Origin: Dorea sp. 5-2
GTDB taxonomy: Bacteria > Bacillota > Clostridia > Lachnospirales > Lachnospiraceae
Length of the DNA: 64,000 nucleotides
NCBI RefSeq assembly: GCF_000403455.2
Contig: NZ_KE159715.1
Span: forward strand, 335,369-399,368
Reading direction: 5' to 3'
Part shown: positions 51,946-60,925 of the stretch, in pieces
How the letters are laid out: every line of letters starts with the position of its first letter
Position numbering within the stretch: position 1 is the first letter of the stretch
Position numbers and translations under genes: made by a program
The notes under the pieces: model-generated
Told to the model about the DNA's origin: nothing
Seen by the model: only the letters and a program-made list of their open reading frames with translations
The model's database searches: none

Positions 51946-53376
51946 ATGGCTATGACGGATATTACGTTCGTATTAATTTTTCTTCCAGTATTACTTCTGG
52001 TAATTGCATTCAAATACAGTCTGCAAAAATATGCACTCTTGCTTCTTAGTCTTTTTTATTATGCATGTGGTTCGCCTAGATATTTTGTGCTGCTCCTGGA
52101 GATGCTTGTAATCAATATCTCTCTTGCATATTTCATAGAGAAGAGTACGAACAGAAGGAAATTATCATTTATGATTCTTACCATAGGAATCTTAATAAAT
52201 GTTGGAGTATTATTTTATTATAAATATTTTGATTTTGTAATTGAGGGTACAAACCAGGTGTTTGGTACGGTATTTACAGCAAGAGATTTATTATTGCCGA
52301 TGGGGATTTCTTTCTTTTCTTTTAAAGCGATTTCTTTATTGATAGATGTTTATAAAGGAACGGTTGTAATGGAAAGGAATCCGATATACAGTGCTTTGTA
52401 TCTTTCATTCTTTGGACAAATCGTTTCCGGACCAATTTGCAGATATAATGAGTTTTATAAGAATACAGGTTTTAACGGCTCAACGATTTTTTCTTGGAAT
52501 TCATTTGCAGACGGAGGTTACTTATTTGTAAAAGGATTCATTAAAAAAGTTCTCTTTGCAAATATCCTGAGTTTGATCAGTACAGAAGTATTTTCCATGG
52601 ATTTGGTTGAAACATCCGCGCCTCTTTTGTGGCTTGGAGCAATCTGTTATTCTCTTCAGCTCTTTTATGATTTTTCCGGATACTCAGATATGGCTATTGG
52701 AATTGGGAATATGTTCGGTATAGCTTGTCCTAAAAACTTTGATTATCCATACATGACAAAGTCGATTAGTGAATTTTGGAGAAGATGGCATATTACTTTG
52801 GGTGCATGGTTCAGGGATTATATTTATATTCCATTGGGAGGCTCCAGAGTTGATTCTAGGATAAGGCTGTATTTTAACCTATTTGTTGTCTGGCTGTTAA
52901 CGGGGATTTGGCATGGTGCAAATTGGACATTTATTTTTTGGGGATTTTCATATTTTATTGCAATTTCTTTCGAGAAAACATTCCACTTTCCTGATTGTTT
53001 AAGGCAAAAGTGGAGTCGTGAAATTTACAGAATACTTGTACTTGGGTTTATCAACTTTCAATGGGTTATTTTCAATTCTGCTAATCTGCATGCGGGATTG
53101 AGTTATGTAAAGCATATGCTGATCGGCTATGGTTATGAAGTTGCTAATATCCGTACGGTGGTTTTATTAAAGGAATATGGAGTTATTATTTTTGCGGCAA
53201 TAATTTTCGCGACACCGATTAGTTCTTGGTTAAAAACCACTTTAGAGTTTAAAGGAAAAAGAATAGCAATGTGCACAGAATGTGTAATGGCAACGTTCAT
53301 GGGGATATTATTTATCTTTGCATTATCCTCTGTAATTGCCGGACAAAATAACCCGTTTTTGTATGGAAATTTCTAG
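51946..53376 (+). CDS. MBOAT-family membrane O-acyltransferase, second copy
   Basis: About 476 residues from the ATG at 51946, 6 nt after gaggtg; an upstream in-frame ATG at 51883 has no site. Landmarks match the first copy: LLPMGISFFSFKAISLLIDV, LSFFGQIVSGPICRYNEFY, YDFSGYSDMAIGIGNMFGIA, FWRRWHITLGAWFRDYIYIP and GIWHGANWTFIFWG with the catalytic histidine. It differs enough from the first copy to act on another sugar or position. Confidence 0.9.
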   Translation: MAMTDITFVLIFLPVLLLVIAFKYSLQKYALLLLSLFYYACGSPRYFVLLLEMLVINISLAYFIEKSTNRRKLSFMILTIGILINVGVLFYYKYFDFVIEGTNQVFGTVFTARDLLLPMGISFFSFKAISLLIDVYKGTVVMERNPIYSALYLSFFGQIVSGPICRYNEFYKNTGFNGSTIFSWNSFADGGYLFVKGFIKKVLFANILSLISTEVFSMDLVETSAPLLWLGAICYSLQLFYDFSGYSDMAIGIGNMFGIACPKNFDYPYMTKSISEFWRRWHITLGAWFRDYIYIPLGGSRVDSRIRLYFNLFVVWLLTGIWHGANWTFIFWGFSYFIAISFEKTFHFPDCLRQKWSREIYRILVLGFINFQWVIFNSANLHAGLSYVKHMLIGYGYEVANIRTVVLLKEYGVIIFAAIIFATPISSWLKTTLEFKGKRIAMCTECVMATFMGILFIFALSSVIAGQNNPFLYGNF

Positions 53377-53386
53377 GAGGAATAAA

Positions 53387-54682
53387 TTGAAAAAGAGTGT
53401 TGAAAAAACGATTATTACTTTGAGTTTTATGGCAATTGTATTGGGGGGGGGGTATTGGAGTAACGCCTACAGATTTACAGATGAATTGATCGCTTCTGTA
53501 ATGGGGGAGGTACAGACAGAGCGGAACATAAAAAAGGGAACACATACAGACTATGATGAAAATGCAATAGAAAATACTGAACTGAGGGCAAAAGACATGG
53601 ATGGGAACCTGATCCCAACCTATGCAGAGACATCAGCTGATTTTTTAGAACACCTTCCTTTTAAAAGGAGAATGGTAGACATAAATGGAGTTTTGGCAAA
53701 GTCTTTGAATATGAGAGATCTTTATAGAAAAAATGGCGGAAATGTATTGAAGAATGGATATGTTGTGGGCATTTATCCATATACATCGACAGACTATGAG
53801 ATTCAACAGATTACAGAATTTAGATCATATCTGGACAAGAAAGGGATTCAGTTATTGTATGTGAATGAACCTACAAAATACATAAATGACCAGGTGATCA
53901 TAGAGGATTTGGGTAGAGTTAGTTATATAAACGATAATACAGATAGATTCCTGGAGCGGTTGAAGGATAATGGAATTTCATATATAGATTTGCGGGATGA
54001 TATAGTTGAGAAAGAAATGGATTCTTTTGATCTATTTTACAGGACAGATCATCATTGGACAGCATATGCAGGAAAAATGGCTGCAGAGTCCATAGCAGAT
54101 GCACTTAATAAAAATTTTGGATATAATATTGATTTATCAATATATGATGATGATAAGTTTGTTTATAAGGAATTTAAAAATGCATGGTTAGGAGAACAAG
54201 GAAAAAAGTTCGGTGAATCTTTTGTTGGATTGGATGATTTTGAACTGATACTGCCGGAATATGACACTTTATTTCATATAACAAAGGGAGAAGATGTGAT
54301 AGAGGGATGCTTTGCTGATGTACTCGTAGATCAGGAATGTTATCTTCCTGAAAATAATGAAGATGTCTATAGTGCTTCCAGTTGGCATTACTCTTACATG
54401 GGACAGACGGGGATTAACGGAACAAAAATAGAAAATAGATTGAATGTTGAAGGGAAACGGGTACTCGTTCTGGGAGATTCTTACGAACAGGTAACAATTC
54501 CGTATTTATCATTGGGAATTTCAGAAATCCAATGTTTGGTATTGCGAAACTATGCAGGAAGCGTAAGAGAATATATTGAAAACCATGAGATTGATACGGT
54601 AGTGATTGCGTATGCATCATTCATGATCGGTGCGCATGATAATGAAACTTCTGCTAATTATGCAATGTTTGATTTTAATTAG
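53387..54682 (+). CDS. DHHW-family O-acetylation partner with G10 tract, second copy
   Basis: About 431 residues starting at a TTG placed 6 nt after aggagg (longer starts overlap the MBOAT gene). A signal anchor (TIITLSFMAIVLGGGYW) is followed by an SGNH-like domain with the full catalytic motif FYRTDHHWTAYAGKMAAESI and VLVLGDSYEQVTIPYLSLGI. A run of ten G (53443-53452) encodes the L-G-G-G in the anchor. With nine G the frame hits TGA after 16 codons, and with eleven it hits TAA after 8, so slippage would switch the protein off. It is the last gene of the operon, before a strong terminator. Confidence 0.85.
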   Translation: MKKSVEKTIITLSFMAIVLGGGYWSNAYRFTDELIASVMGEVQTERNIKKGTHTDYDENAIENTELRAKDMDGNLIPTYAETSADFLEHLPFKRRMVDINGVLAKSLNMRDLYRKNGGNVLKNGYVVGIYPYTSTDYEIQQITEFRSYLDKKGIQLLYVNEPTKYINDQVIIEDLGRVSYINDNTDRFLERLKDNGISYIDLRDDIVEKEMDSFDLFYRTDHHWTAYAGKMAAESIADALNKNFGYNIDLSIYDDDKFVYKEFKNAWLGEQGKKFGESFVGLDDFELILPEYDTLFHITKGEDVIEGCFADVLVDQECYLPENNEDVYSASSWHYSYMGQTGINGTKIENRLNVEGKRVLVLGDSYEQVTIPYLSLGISEIQCLVLRNYAGSVREYIENHEIDTVVIAYASFMIGAHDNETSANYAMFDFN

Positions 54683-54780
54683 GAGCGTAGTATAGCGCTG
54701 CCTTGTGAGTTTTGCCTATACTGGTCTTCGAAACAAGATTGGAGTTTTTTGACAATAATACAGATGCAGATGGAATAAGA

Positions 54781-54818
54781 GTGGGATGGTTTGTCTGGGT
54801 GACACCATCCCGCTTTTT
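54781..54818 (+). terminator. Terminator of the polysaccharide operon
   Basis: GTGGGATGGT (54781-54790) pairs with ACCATCCCGC (54804-54813), followed by TTTTTCGTTTT. It lies between the last EPS gene and the convergent metI gene. Confidence 0.85.
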
Positions 54819-54822
54819 CGTT

Positions 54823-55497
54823 TTATACAAGTTTTTTGTAAATATGATTTCCAATGTTCTGGATGATCTGTACCAACACGCAAAGAATAAAGACGGCAGA
54901 GTACAAAACCTGATTGTTGAAGCTCTGATACCCATAACTCAGAGCAATTGCACCAATTCCGCCTGCGCCTACTGCTCCCGCCATTGTTGTGGCGGACAAA
55001 TATGTAATCGTCGATAAAGTCATGTTCGATACCAGTGTCGGGACAGATTCTTTGATTATAATTCTGAATACAATGAAAAGATTGGATGCGCCAAAGGATC
55101 TCGCCATAACGATTAACTGCTGATCTATTTGTAGGAACGCACCTTCAAACAGTTTTGCTAAAAATGGTGTTGCTGCCAGCGTTAGTGGGAATATCGCCGC
55201 TTTTTCTCCAACCGTTGTACCAATTAGCAATCGCGTGATCGGAGAGATTGCTACAATCATAATAATGATCGGAAAAGATCGTACTACATTTATGATGGTA
55301 TCCAATACTTTATACACTTTCTTGTTTGGTTTTAAGCCTTGCTCATGACTGATATATAGTACAATCGATAATAAGAATCCAAACAGGAACGCAAACAGCA
55401 TTGTAAAAAACAGCATTCGTAACGTACTTACGATGGATGGAAGAATAATTCTGTCCATATATTTTAACCATGTATCAAATGACGCTTCTTCAAACAT
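54823..55497 (-). CDS. metI: Methionine-type ABC transporter permease
   Basis: A 224-residue permease with five or six spans and the MetI signature region: FEGAFLQIDQQLIVMARSFG (EAA loop contacting the ATPase) and TLSTITYLSATTMAGAVGAG-GIGAIAL. It is the last gene of a leftward operon, overlapping metN by 8 bp. Together with metN and metQ it imports methionine or a similar amino acid or derivative. Confidence 0.9.
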   Translation of the reverse strand: MFEEASFDTWLKYMDRIILPSIVSTLRMLFFTMLFAFLFGFLLSIVLYISHEQGLKPNKKVYKVLDTIINVVRSFPIIIMIVAISPITRLLIGTTVGEKAAIFPLTLAATPFLAKLFEGAFLQIDQQLIVMARSFGASNLFIVFRIIIKESVPTLVSNMTLSTITYLSATTMAGAVGAGGIGAIALSYGYQSFNNQVLYSAVFILCVLVQIIQNIGNHIYKKLV

Positions 55498-56461
55498 TTT
55501 TTCCCTCCTCCTTCCATGTTACTTTTTTAGCATTCAAATAAGCGGTAATATCTTTCATATCCTCTGGTCGAACATTAATATACAAAGTACCCATCATCTG
55601 ATCCCGGTACTGTTCCATCTGTCCTCCTGTTACAAGAAAATCAATTCCGGTTTCTTTTGCGAGTTTTGTGATGATTGGCTGATAAGATATCTCATCTGAC
55701 AATATGATCTTAATTGTAATCCCGTTACCTGGAGTTACAATCTCCTCCTTGCCGATTAGACGAGACAATGCGTCCGGCTGTGCCATAAAAATCTCTTTTA
55801 CAGTTCCGGTTACCGCAACTCGTCCGTCCTCCATAATTGCCATTTCTTTACATGCGCTTTTTACAACAGACATTTGGTGTGTTACCATTATGATCGTAAT
55901 TTTAAGTTCATCGTTAATTTCATTCAGTAAATGAATAATAGATTTTGCCGTATTCGGATCTAATGCTGATGTTGCCTCGTCGCATAGCAGAACACTTGGA
56001 TTCAAGGATAATGCTCTTGCAATAGCAACTCGTTGTTTCTGTCCGCCGGATAATCTGGGCGGTTTTTCATACAGCTTATCTGCAATTCCGACAAGCTCAA
56101 CCAGTTCTTTTACCTTCTTGTCGATTTCTGTACTGCTTTTTTTCCAACTTCTCATAGGCAATGCAATATTATCATAGACTGTTGCCCTATTAAGAAGAAC
56201 GAATTGTTGAAAAACCATTCCCATATTACTTTTTAAGACTTTCATTTCTTTTGGTGTCAGTGTGTTCAAGTCCTTTTCATCAACAATAATTTGTCCTTTA
56301 TCGTATGTTTCTAATCCATTGATGCATCTTAACAATGTTGATTTTCCGACACCGCTTTTTCCTGCTATTCCATAAATGGTGCCTTTTGTAATATTCATGT
56401 GGATATCTTTTAGTACTGTATGTTCACCATATTTCTTCTCTAGTCCAATTATTTTTATCAT
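55490..56461 (-). CDS. metN: Methionine-type ABC transporter ATP-binding protein
   Basis: A 323-residue ATPase: Walker A GIAGKSGVGKSTLLRC, signature LSGGQKQRVAIARAL, Walker B VLLCDEATSALDPNT and MVTHQMSVV. The C-terminal 80 residues form a NIL/ACT-type ligand-sensing domain (YQPIITKLAKETGIDFLVTG), which in MetN mediates trans-inhibition by internal methionine. It follows the DUF169 gene by 11 bp. Confidence 0.9.
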   Translation of the reverse strand: MIKIIGLEKKYGEHTVLKDIHMNITKGTIYGIAGKSGVGKSTLLRCINGLETYDKGQIIVDEKDLNTLTPKEMKVLKSNMGMVFQQFVLLNRATVYDNIALPMRSWKKSSTEIDKKVKELVELVGIADKLYEKPPRLSGGQKQRVAIARALSLNPSVLLCDEATSALDPNTAKSIIHLLNEINDELKITIIMVTHQMSVVKSACKEMAIMEDGRVAVTGTVKEIFMAQPDALSRLIGKEEIVTPGNGITIKIILSDEISYQPIITKLAKETGIDFLVTGGQMEQYRDQMMGTLYINVRPEDMKDITAYLNAKKVTWKEEGKNV

Positions 56462-56472
56462 TTCATTTTCAC

Positions 56473-57273
56473 CTATTTTATAATGTATAGCGGACCCTTG
56501 AATTTGTTTTCTTCATGCATTTTAAAGTTCAATTCCAGATCTGTGCGTCTCTTTTCTTTTAATTTTTCTTTGATTTTTTCTTTTTCTTTCTGTGGAACCA
56601 TTACATCGATTGTCCGGTAAAGACCCTCTATTACAGTTTCAAATTTTCCAAAAGGTATTCCCATTGCCATCTCTTCGTGCTTCCAGTTTGCAATATAGCG
56701 AGTGCCGGAACACAATGTGGATATATTTATTTCATTGCTCTCCAATGGGTACGCCGTACATTCTGAACAGAACGCCTGATTGCCAATCAGTTTAAATTCT
56801 TTATATGTACCAAATTGGTATGTGTATCCCTGAATCAGCCGCATTATATTATACGGATGTGTGACAATGAGAACTACATCGGGGGTAGTTTCGATATACT
56901 CTTCCAACGGCTTAACTACAATCGCACGAGCATTTTGGGTGCTGCAGCTCGTATTTCTCACGACTTTCCTTGCCGTTGACAAGTCTCTATACATCCCTTT
57001 TTCACGATAGCACATGCCGGAAAGCCATCTTTCATCGGGTTCCACCATTCCGAAAGCTCTCGCCGCTGACATACAGCCAAAGTCTTCTAGCTTTACCTTT
57101 CTCCCGCTTCCATTCATTGCCATTCTTACTAATACGCAATAATTCATTTTTGCTTTTGTTTCTTGTGCGTATTCTTGTGCGTATTCTTCTTCCGTGTGTA
57201 AGAATTTCATGCCAACAATCTTTCTTTCTAACTCCAATGCGCAATATGCTTTTTCAATCGTATTTTGATTCAT
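56473..57273 (-). CDS. DUF169-family protein in metNIQ operon
   Basis: A 266-residue soluble protein of the DUF169 family, with the family's cysteine-containing blocks KMNYCVLVRMAMNGSGRKVK, LEDFGCMSAARAFG, NQAFCSECTAYPLESN and ISTLCSGTRYIANWKHEEMA. The several conserved cysteines suggest metal or Fe-S binding, but function is not established. A 12-bp in-frame tandem repeat (about 57162-57187) encodes EYAQEYAQE. Its place between metQ and metN links it to the imported compound; it could act on it, but that is inference. Confidence 0.8.
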   Translation of the reverse strand: MNQNTIEKAYCALELERKIVGMKFLHTEEEYAQEYAQETKAKMNYCVLVRMAMNGSGRKVKLEDFGCMSAARAFGMVEPDERWLSGMCYREKGMYRDLSTARKVVRNTSCSTQNARAIVVKPLEEYIETTPDVVLIVTHPYNIMRLIQGYTYQFGTYKEFKLIGNQAFCSECTAYPLESNEINISTLCSGTRYIANWKHEEMAMGIPFGKFETVIEGLYRTIDVMVPQKEKEKIKEKLKEKRRTDLELNFKMHEENKFKGPLYIIK

Positions 57274-57341
57274 TATTCAATTCTCCCTCTCCACTCCTTT
57301 TTATTACAGGTATTTATTGCTTTATATATTTACTTCATATA

Positions 57342-57404
57342 AGAAAAGAAGTCCATATAGATACATATTATTCTAAATATGATCGTTAATGAGACTTCTT
57401 TTCT
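57342..57404 (-). terminator. Stem-loop between metQ and the DUF169 gene
   Basis: AGAAAAGAAGTC (57342-57353) and GACTTCTTTTCT (57393-57404) are exact complements with a 39-nt loop. On the minus strand it follows metQ by 14 bp. It could act as a partial terminator giving more binding protein than transporter, a common arrangement, or protect the metQ mRNA end. Confidence 0.55.
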
Positions 57405-57417
57405 GATCTGACTCTGT

Positions 57418-58284
57418 CTATTCCTCGTATTGGACGAACACACCATTCACCTTTTCGTCAAATGTCTGCATTACGTCTTCCTGCTTCATAAGCTTCATAG
57501 CTTCAACGGCCCATTCGGCGTCTTCATCCTCAGCATTTACAACTAAGCTCACCGGATAATTTACGGAAGAAGCATCCATGTACAGCCAATCTTTTCCTTC
57601 CATGACGCCTGACTGTTCGATTGCTACTGCCGCAGAAAATCCTGCGTCAACATCTTTAATGTTAGCAACGGTTGCTGTCATTTCCACTTCGAAAAATTCG
57701 ATATTTTTTTTGTTGTCTTCGATATCTGCCACTGTATAAAATTCTCCGGATTTATCGCCGAGTGTGATCATTCCAAGATCTTGAAGCATAACTAAGCTTC
57801 TTTCCATATTCGTTGGATCGTTCGGGATACTGATCTTTGCACCGTCTGGAATATCTTCCACAGAATCATATTTTGTGGAGTACAGTGAGTATGGTGAATA
57901 ATAGAAATAAGGTTTGATCATTCTTAAATCAGTACCACTGTTCGCATTGAATGTCTCAATCCATGGCAAGTGGTTTGCCAATAAAGCATCGATATCGCCA
58001 GCTGCAAGCGCCTTTGCCGGAAGGTCGTTGCCATCAAACATTACTAACTCTGTTTCATATCCAAGACTTTCCATCTGTTCCGCTATTAAGGTTGCACCAT
58101 ATTCCGTCATGGCTCCACAGCCGATTTTAATAGTTCCTTTTTCCTCTTTATTTTCTTCTGTGTTTTCTGCTGTGCTTGCTCCGGTCTCAGCTTCTTTGTT
58201 CTCCTGATCTCCACTAGAGCACCCCATCGCCAGTGTTGCTGCCAGTGCTGCGCAAAGCAAAACACTTAAAAACTTTCTCATCAT
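57418..58284 (-). CDS. metQ: MetQ/NlpA-family substrate-binding lipoprotein
   Basis: A 288-residue lipoprotein: signal peptide ending LAATLAMGC with the lipid-attachment cysteine at 22, a charged linker (DQENKEAETGASTAENTEEN), then the NlpA fold with TIKIGCGAMTEYGATLIAEQ, ALLANHLPWIETFN and GAKISIPNDPTNMERSLVML. MetQ proteins bind L- or D-methionine. FYYSPYSLYSTKYDSV differs from classical MetQ and the ligand may be another compound. The start follows gaggaggactcaaa, with a strong promoter upstream. Confidence 0.88.
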   Translation of the reverse strand: MMRKFLSVLLCAALAATLAMGCSSGDQENKEAETGASTAENTEENKEEKGTIKIGCGAMTEYGATLIAEQMESLGYETELVMFDGNDLPAKALAAGDIDALLANHLPWIETFNANSGTDLRMIKPYFYYSPYSLYSTKYDSVEDIPDGAKISIPNDPTNMERSLVMLQDLGMITLGDKSGEFYTVADIEDNKKNIEFFEVEMTATVANIKDVDAGFSAAVAIEQSGVMEGKDWLYMDASSVNYPVSLVVNAEDEDAEWAVEAMKLMKQEDVMQTFDEKVNGVFVQYEE

Positions 58285-58340
58285 TTTGAGTCCTCCTCAT
58301 TTTCTTTTGTTGATAGTTTGGGTGAAATCCTATCCAATAC

Positions 58341-58369
58341 ATTCTATTCTACCGCTCATCCAGTGTCAA
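58341..58369 (-). promoter_or_regulatory. Promoter of metQ operon
   Basis: On the minus strand TTGACA (58369-58364), a 17-bp spacer and TAGAAT (58346-58341), 57 bp upstream of the metQ start. No S-box or T-box type leader is apparent. Confidence 0.8.
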
Positions 58370-58392
58370 ATTGATTTATCAGATGATCACTT

Positions 58393-58410
58393 GCATTTTA
58401 TAGAAAATGC
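58393..58410. promoter_or_regulatory. Palindrome upstream of metQ promoter
   Basis: GCATTTT-ATAG-AAAATGC is a perfect inverted repeat about 24 bp upstream of the metQ -35 box, a plausible regulator site. Confidence 0.35.
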
Positions 58411-58435
58411 CTATAATAAAGTGTGAATCTATAAC

Positions 58436-58681
58436 TTGATTTTGTCATTTATGCTGTCATTTTTAGGATGGTATTATAGGAAGAAAATACTGTATGGAAA
58501 GATGAGGGAAGATATTAGGGAAATAATAACAGTATTGTGCAAATATAAGGATATAGAAATTATTGCAGGCGCAGTTTGCATGGATCATGTACATCTTAGC
58601 GTGACAATACCAATAGATCCAATGATGAAACATGGTGTGAACCTCCAAAAAAGAAAGAATTTTGGTTACTCCATAACATAA
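58436..58681 (+). pseudogene. IS200/IS605-type TnpA transposase remnant
   Basis: The frame contains YYRKKILYGKMREDIREIIT, EIIAGAVCMDHVHLSVTIPI and then ends early. This matches the middle of Y1 (HUH) transposases of the IS200 group, with HVH as the metal-binding HUH motif. The N-terminal strand, the catalytic tyrosine region and the C-terminus are missing (81 codons versus about 130-150), so the element is dead. Confidence 0.75.
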
Positions 58682-58769
58682 ATAGCAGTTGTAATCGTTA
58701 ACTAATTACCATTGACCTCTGAACAGTAACGAATTTACTGTCCCGTCATAGTTGTCTTCATTCTTAACA

Positions 58770-58798
58770 TTGAATTGCATGAGAAAAATTGTTATACT
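58770..58798 (+). promoter_or_regulatory. Promoter of AAA-ATPase gene
   Basis: TTGAAT (58770-58775), a 17-bp spacer and TATACT (58793-58798), about 30 bp upstream of the ATG at 58829. Confidence 0.65.
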
Positions 58799-58828
58799 AT
58801 GCATAGAAGAAAGGGGGCACAAACAATT

Positions 58829-60511
58829 ATGGCAAGAATAATTGGTATTGGACATCAGGATTTTACCGAATTAATTACAAGCGGCTGTTTTTATGTGGAT
58901 AAGACAGAGTTTATTCGGGAGTGGTGGGAAAATCATGATATGGTTACTTTGATCACCCGTCCCCGTCGTTTTGGAAAGACGCTGAATATGAGTATGCTGG
59001 AGCGTTTTTTCTCTGTAGAATATAAAGGGCAGGGAGAGATATTTAAAGGTCTCTCTATATGGAATGATAAAACGTATCAGGAACTTCAAGGGACTTATCC
59101 GGTGATTGCTTTTAGTTTTGCTGATGTGAAAGAAGTAACGTTCCCTGCGGCAAGAGAAAAAATCTGCCAGATTATAAAAATAGTTTTTGGAAAGTATCGG
59201 TTTTTGTTGGACAGCGATATTCTGGGAGAAGATGAAAAGGAAGACTTTTGTAAGTTCTCTGCTGATCCGGGAAACAGTATGATTACTCTGTCCTTAAAGA
59301 TGCTCTCCATTTATCTTTCACGTTACTATGGAAAGAAGGTGATCATTCTTCTGGATGAGTATGATACACCTATGCAGGAAGCTTATGTGAACGGATACTG
59401 GGATGAAATGGCCGCCTTTATCCGAAGTCTCTTTAATTCAACTTTTAAAACAAATCCATATCTTTTTCGGGCTGTCATGACTGGAATTACAAGGATCAGC
59501 AGAGAGTCTGTCTTTTCTGATCTGAATAATCTGACTGTAATAACAACAACATCCGATGCTTATGAGGTCTCCTTTGGGTTTACACAGCAGGAGGTATGGG
59601 ACGCATTAGAGGAATATGGCTTGTCTGCTCAAAAAGAGTCGGTGAAAGCCTGGTATGATGGTTTTGTTTTTGGTAAGGAAAGGGATATTTATAATCCCTG
59701 GTCTATCATCAATTATCTTAAAACACAAAGATTATCCGGTTACTGGGCGAACACCAGCAGCAACAGCTTAGTGGGAATGCTGATCCGGGAAGGGAGTTCG
59801 GCTATAAAAGAAAATATGGAGGATCTTTTGAAAGGCCGGAAACTCTGTACAACCATTGACGAGCAGATTGTTTTCAGTCAGTTGGAGTACAGCGAGAGCG
59901 CTGTGTGGAGCCTGTTTCTGGCAAGCGGATATCTGAAGGCGGACAGATATCAGTTTAATGAGGAAGATGGAATAGAGGAATATGAACTGAGTTTAACCAA
60001 CAAGGAAGTCCGCATTACATTTGAAAAGATGATACGGGACTGGTTTGGACGGTCAGCGAAAGAGTATAATGGATTTATCAAAGCATTATTAAAGGGGAAT
60101 ACGAAAGAGATGAATGCATATATGAACCGGATCGCTCTGACCACCTTTAGCTATTTTGATACCGGGAACCATCCGTCAGGATCGGAGCCGGAACGATTTT
60201 ACCATGGATTTGTGTTAGGGCTTATGGTGGAGCTGGACGGCCGGTATGTCATTACATCTAATCGGGAAAGTGGGTTTGGAAGATATGATGTGATGTTAAA
60301 GCCTCGGAAAAAAGAGGATGATGCCATTATTCTGGAATTCAAGGTCTATGACCCGGATGACGAAGAGAGCCTGGGGGATACGGTGAAAGCAGCTTTAAAG
60401 CAGATTGAAGACAAGAATTATAAAGCAGCTTTGACGGCAGAAGGTATTAGTGAAGATCGGATTAGAAATTATGGCTTTGGATTTGAGGGGAAGAGGGTCC
60501 TGATTGGATGA
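58829..60511 (+). CDS. AAA-ATPase-like / PD-(D/E)XK nuclease-superfamily protein
   Basis: About 560 residues from the ATG at 58829, inside the predicted transcript. The N-terminal AAA-ATPase-like domain has FYVDKTEFIREWWENHDMVT, LITRPRRFGKTLNMSMLERF as the P-loop and VIILLDEYDTPMQEAYVNGY as Walker B. The C-terminal DUF1703-type region ends with GRYDVMLKPRKKEDDAIILE-FK, a PD-(D/E)XK-like active site. These proteins are numerous in gut anaerobes, often in multiple copies, with unproven function; links to mobile elements or host conflict have been proposed. It lies 51 bp before the STAND gene pair on the same strand. Confidence 0.85.
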   Translation: MARIIGIGHQDFTELITSGCFYVDKTEFIREWWENHDMVTLITRPRRFGKTLNMSMLERFFSVEYKGQGEIFKGLSIWNDKTYQELQGTYPVIAFSFADVKEVTFPAAREKICQIIKIVFGKYRFLLDSDILGEDEKEDFCKFSADPGNSMITLSLKMLSIYLSRYYGKKVIILLDEYDTPMQEAYVNGYWDEMAAFIRSLFNSTFKTNPYLFRAVMTGITRISRESVFSDLNNLTVITTTSDAYEVSFGFTQQEVWDALEEYGLSAQKESVKAWYDGFVFGKERDIYNPWSIINYLKTQRLSGYWANTSSNSLVGMLIREGSSAIKENMEDLLKGRKLCTTIDEQIVFSQLEYSESAVWSLFLASGYLKADRYQFNEEDGIEEYELSLTNKEVRITFEKMIRDWFGRSAKEYNGFIKALLKGNTKEMNAYMNRIALTTFSYFDTGNHPSGSEPERFYHGFVLGLMVELDGRYVITSNRESGFGRYDVMLKPRKKEDDAIILEFKVYDPDDEESLGDTVKAALKQIEDKNYKAALTAEGISEDRIRNYGFGFEGKRVLIG

Positions 60512-60562
60512 ATACAGCGATGATGAATATAGTAATGATTTATGACAAGTAGGAGATAGAAA

Positions 60563-60916
60563 ATGATGGAAGACAAGAATATCACATTTAGTATGAGTGG
60601 TGGACAGATTAATTATGCGAGAGATAATGGAATAATTTATGCTACACAAAATAATGGAAGCAATAGCAATAGGTTGGATATTATTTTAAAGGAAATCATG
60701 GAAAACCTATCAGATATAAAGAAAGAAGAGGCAGATAAGATTAGAGATGTTGTAGATATGGCAAAGGAAGAATTGATGAAGCCAGATCCCAAAGTGAGTA
60801 GATTAAGAAATTGTGTTACTTTGATAGCTCCAATGCTTACGATTGCAAATGGAATACCAACTTTGACAAGTAGTTTACAGAAATTGGTGGACTATATTAA
60901 ACCATTCATCCATTAG
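60563..60916 (+). CDS. Small putative effector sharing N-terminal motif with downstream STAND protein
   Basis: A 117-residue protein; aggagatagaaa precedes the ATG. Residues 13-32 read GGQINYARDNGIIYATQNNG. The STAND protein encoded 9 bp downstream has GSQVNYAADNATINACQN at residues 16-33, identical at 11 of 18 positions. The rest of the protein shares no visible similarity with it. After a Ser/Asn linker come a helical region (LDIILKEIMENLSDIKKEEA) and a hydrophobic C-terminus (CVTLIAPMLTIANGIPTLTS) that could insert in or perturb membranes. Motif sharing between an NLR-like receptor and a neighbouring effector is known for amyloid-type signalling motifs. No family name is certain. Confidence 0.7.
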   Translation: MMEDKNITFSMSGGQINYARDNGIIYATQNNGSNSNRLDIILKEIMENLSDIKKEEADKIRDVVDMAKEELMKPDPKVSRLRNCVTLIAPMLTIANGIPTLTSSLQKLVDYIKPFIH

Positions 60917-60925
60917 GAGATTTTT

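Noticed and set aside
57162..57187. 12-bp in-frame tandem repeat in the DUF169 gene as a phase-variation signal
   Set aside because: Unit length is a multiple of three and only two copies exist, so it cannot shift the frame.
58285..58435. SAM or T-box riboswitch upstream of metQ
   Set aside because: The transcript leader from the predicted promoter is only about 50 nt, with no suitable helices.
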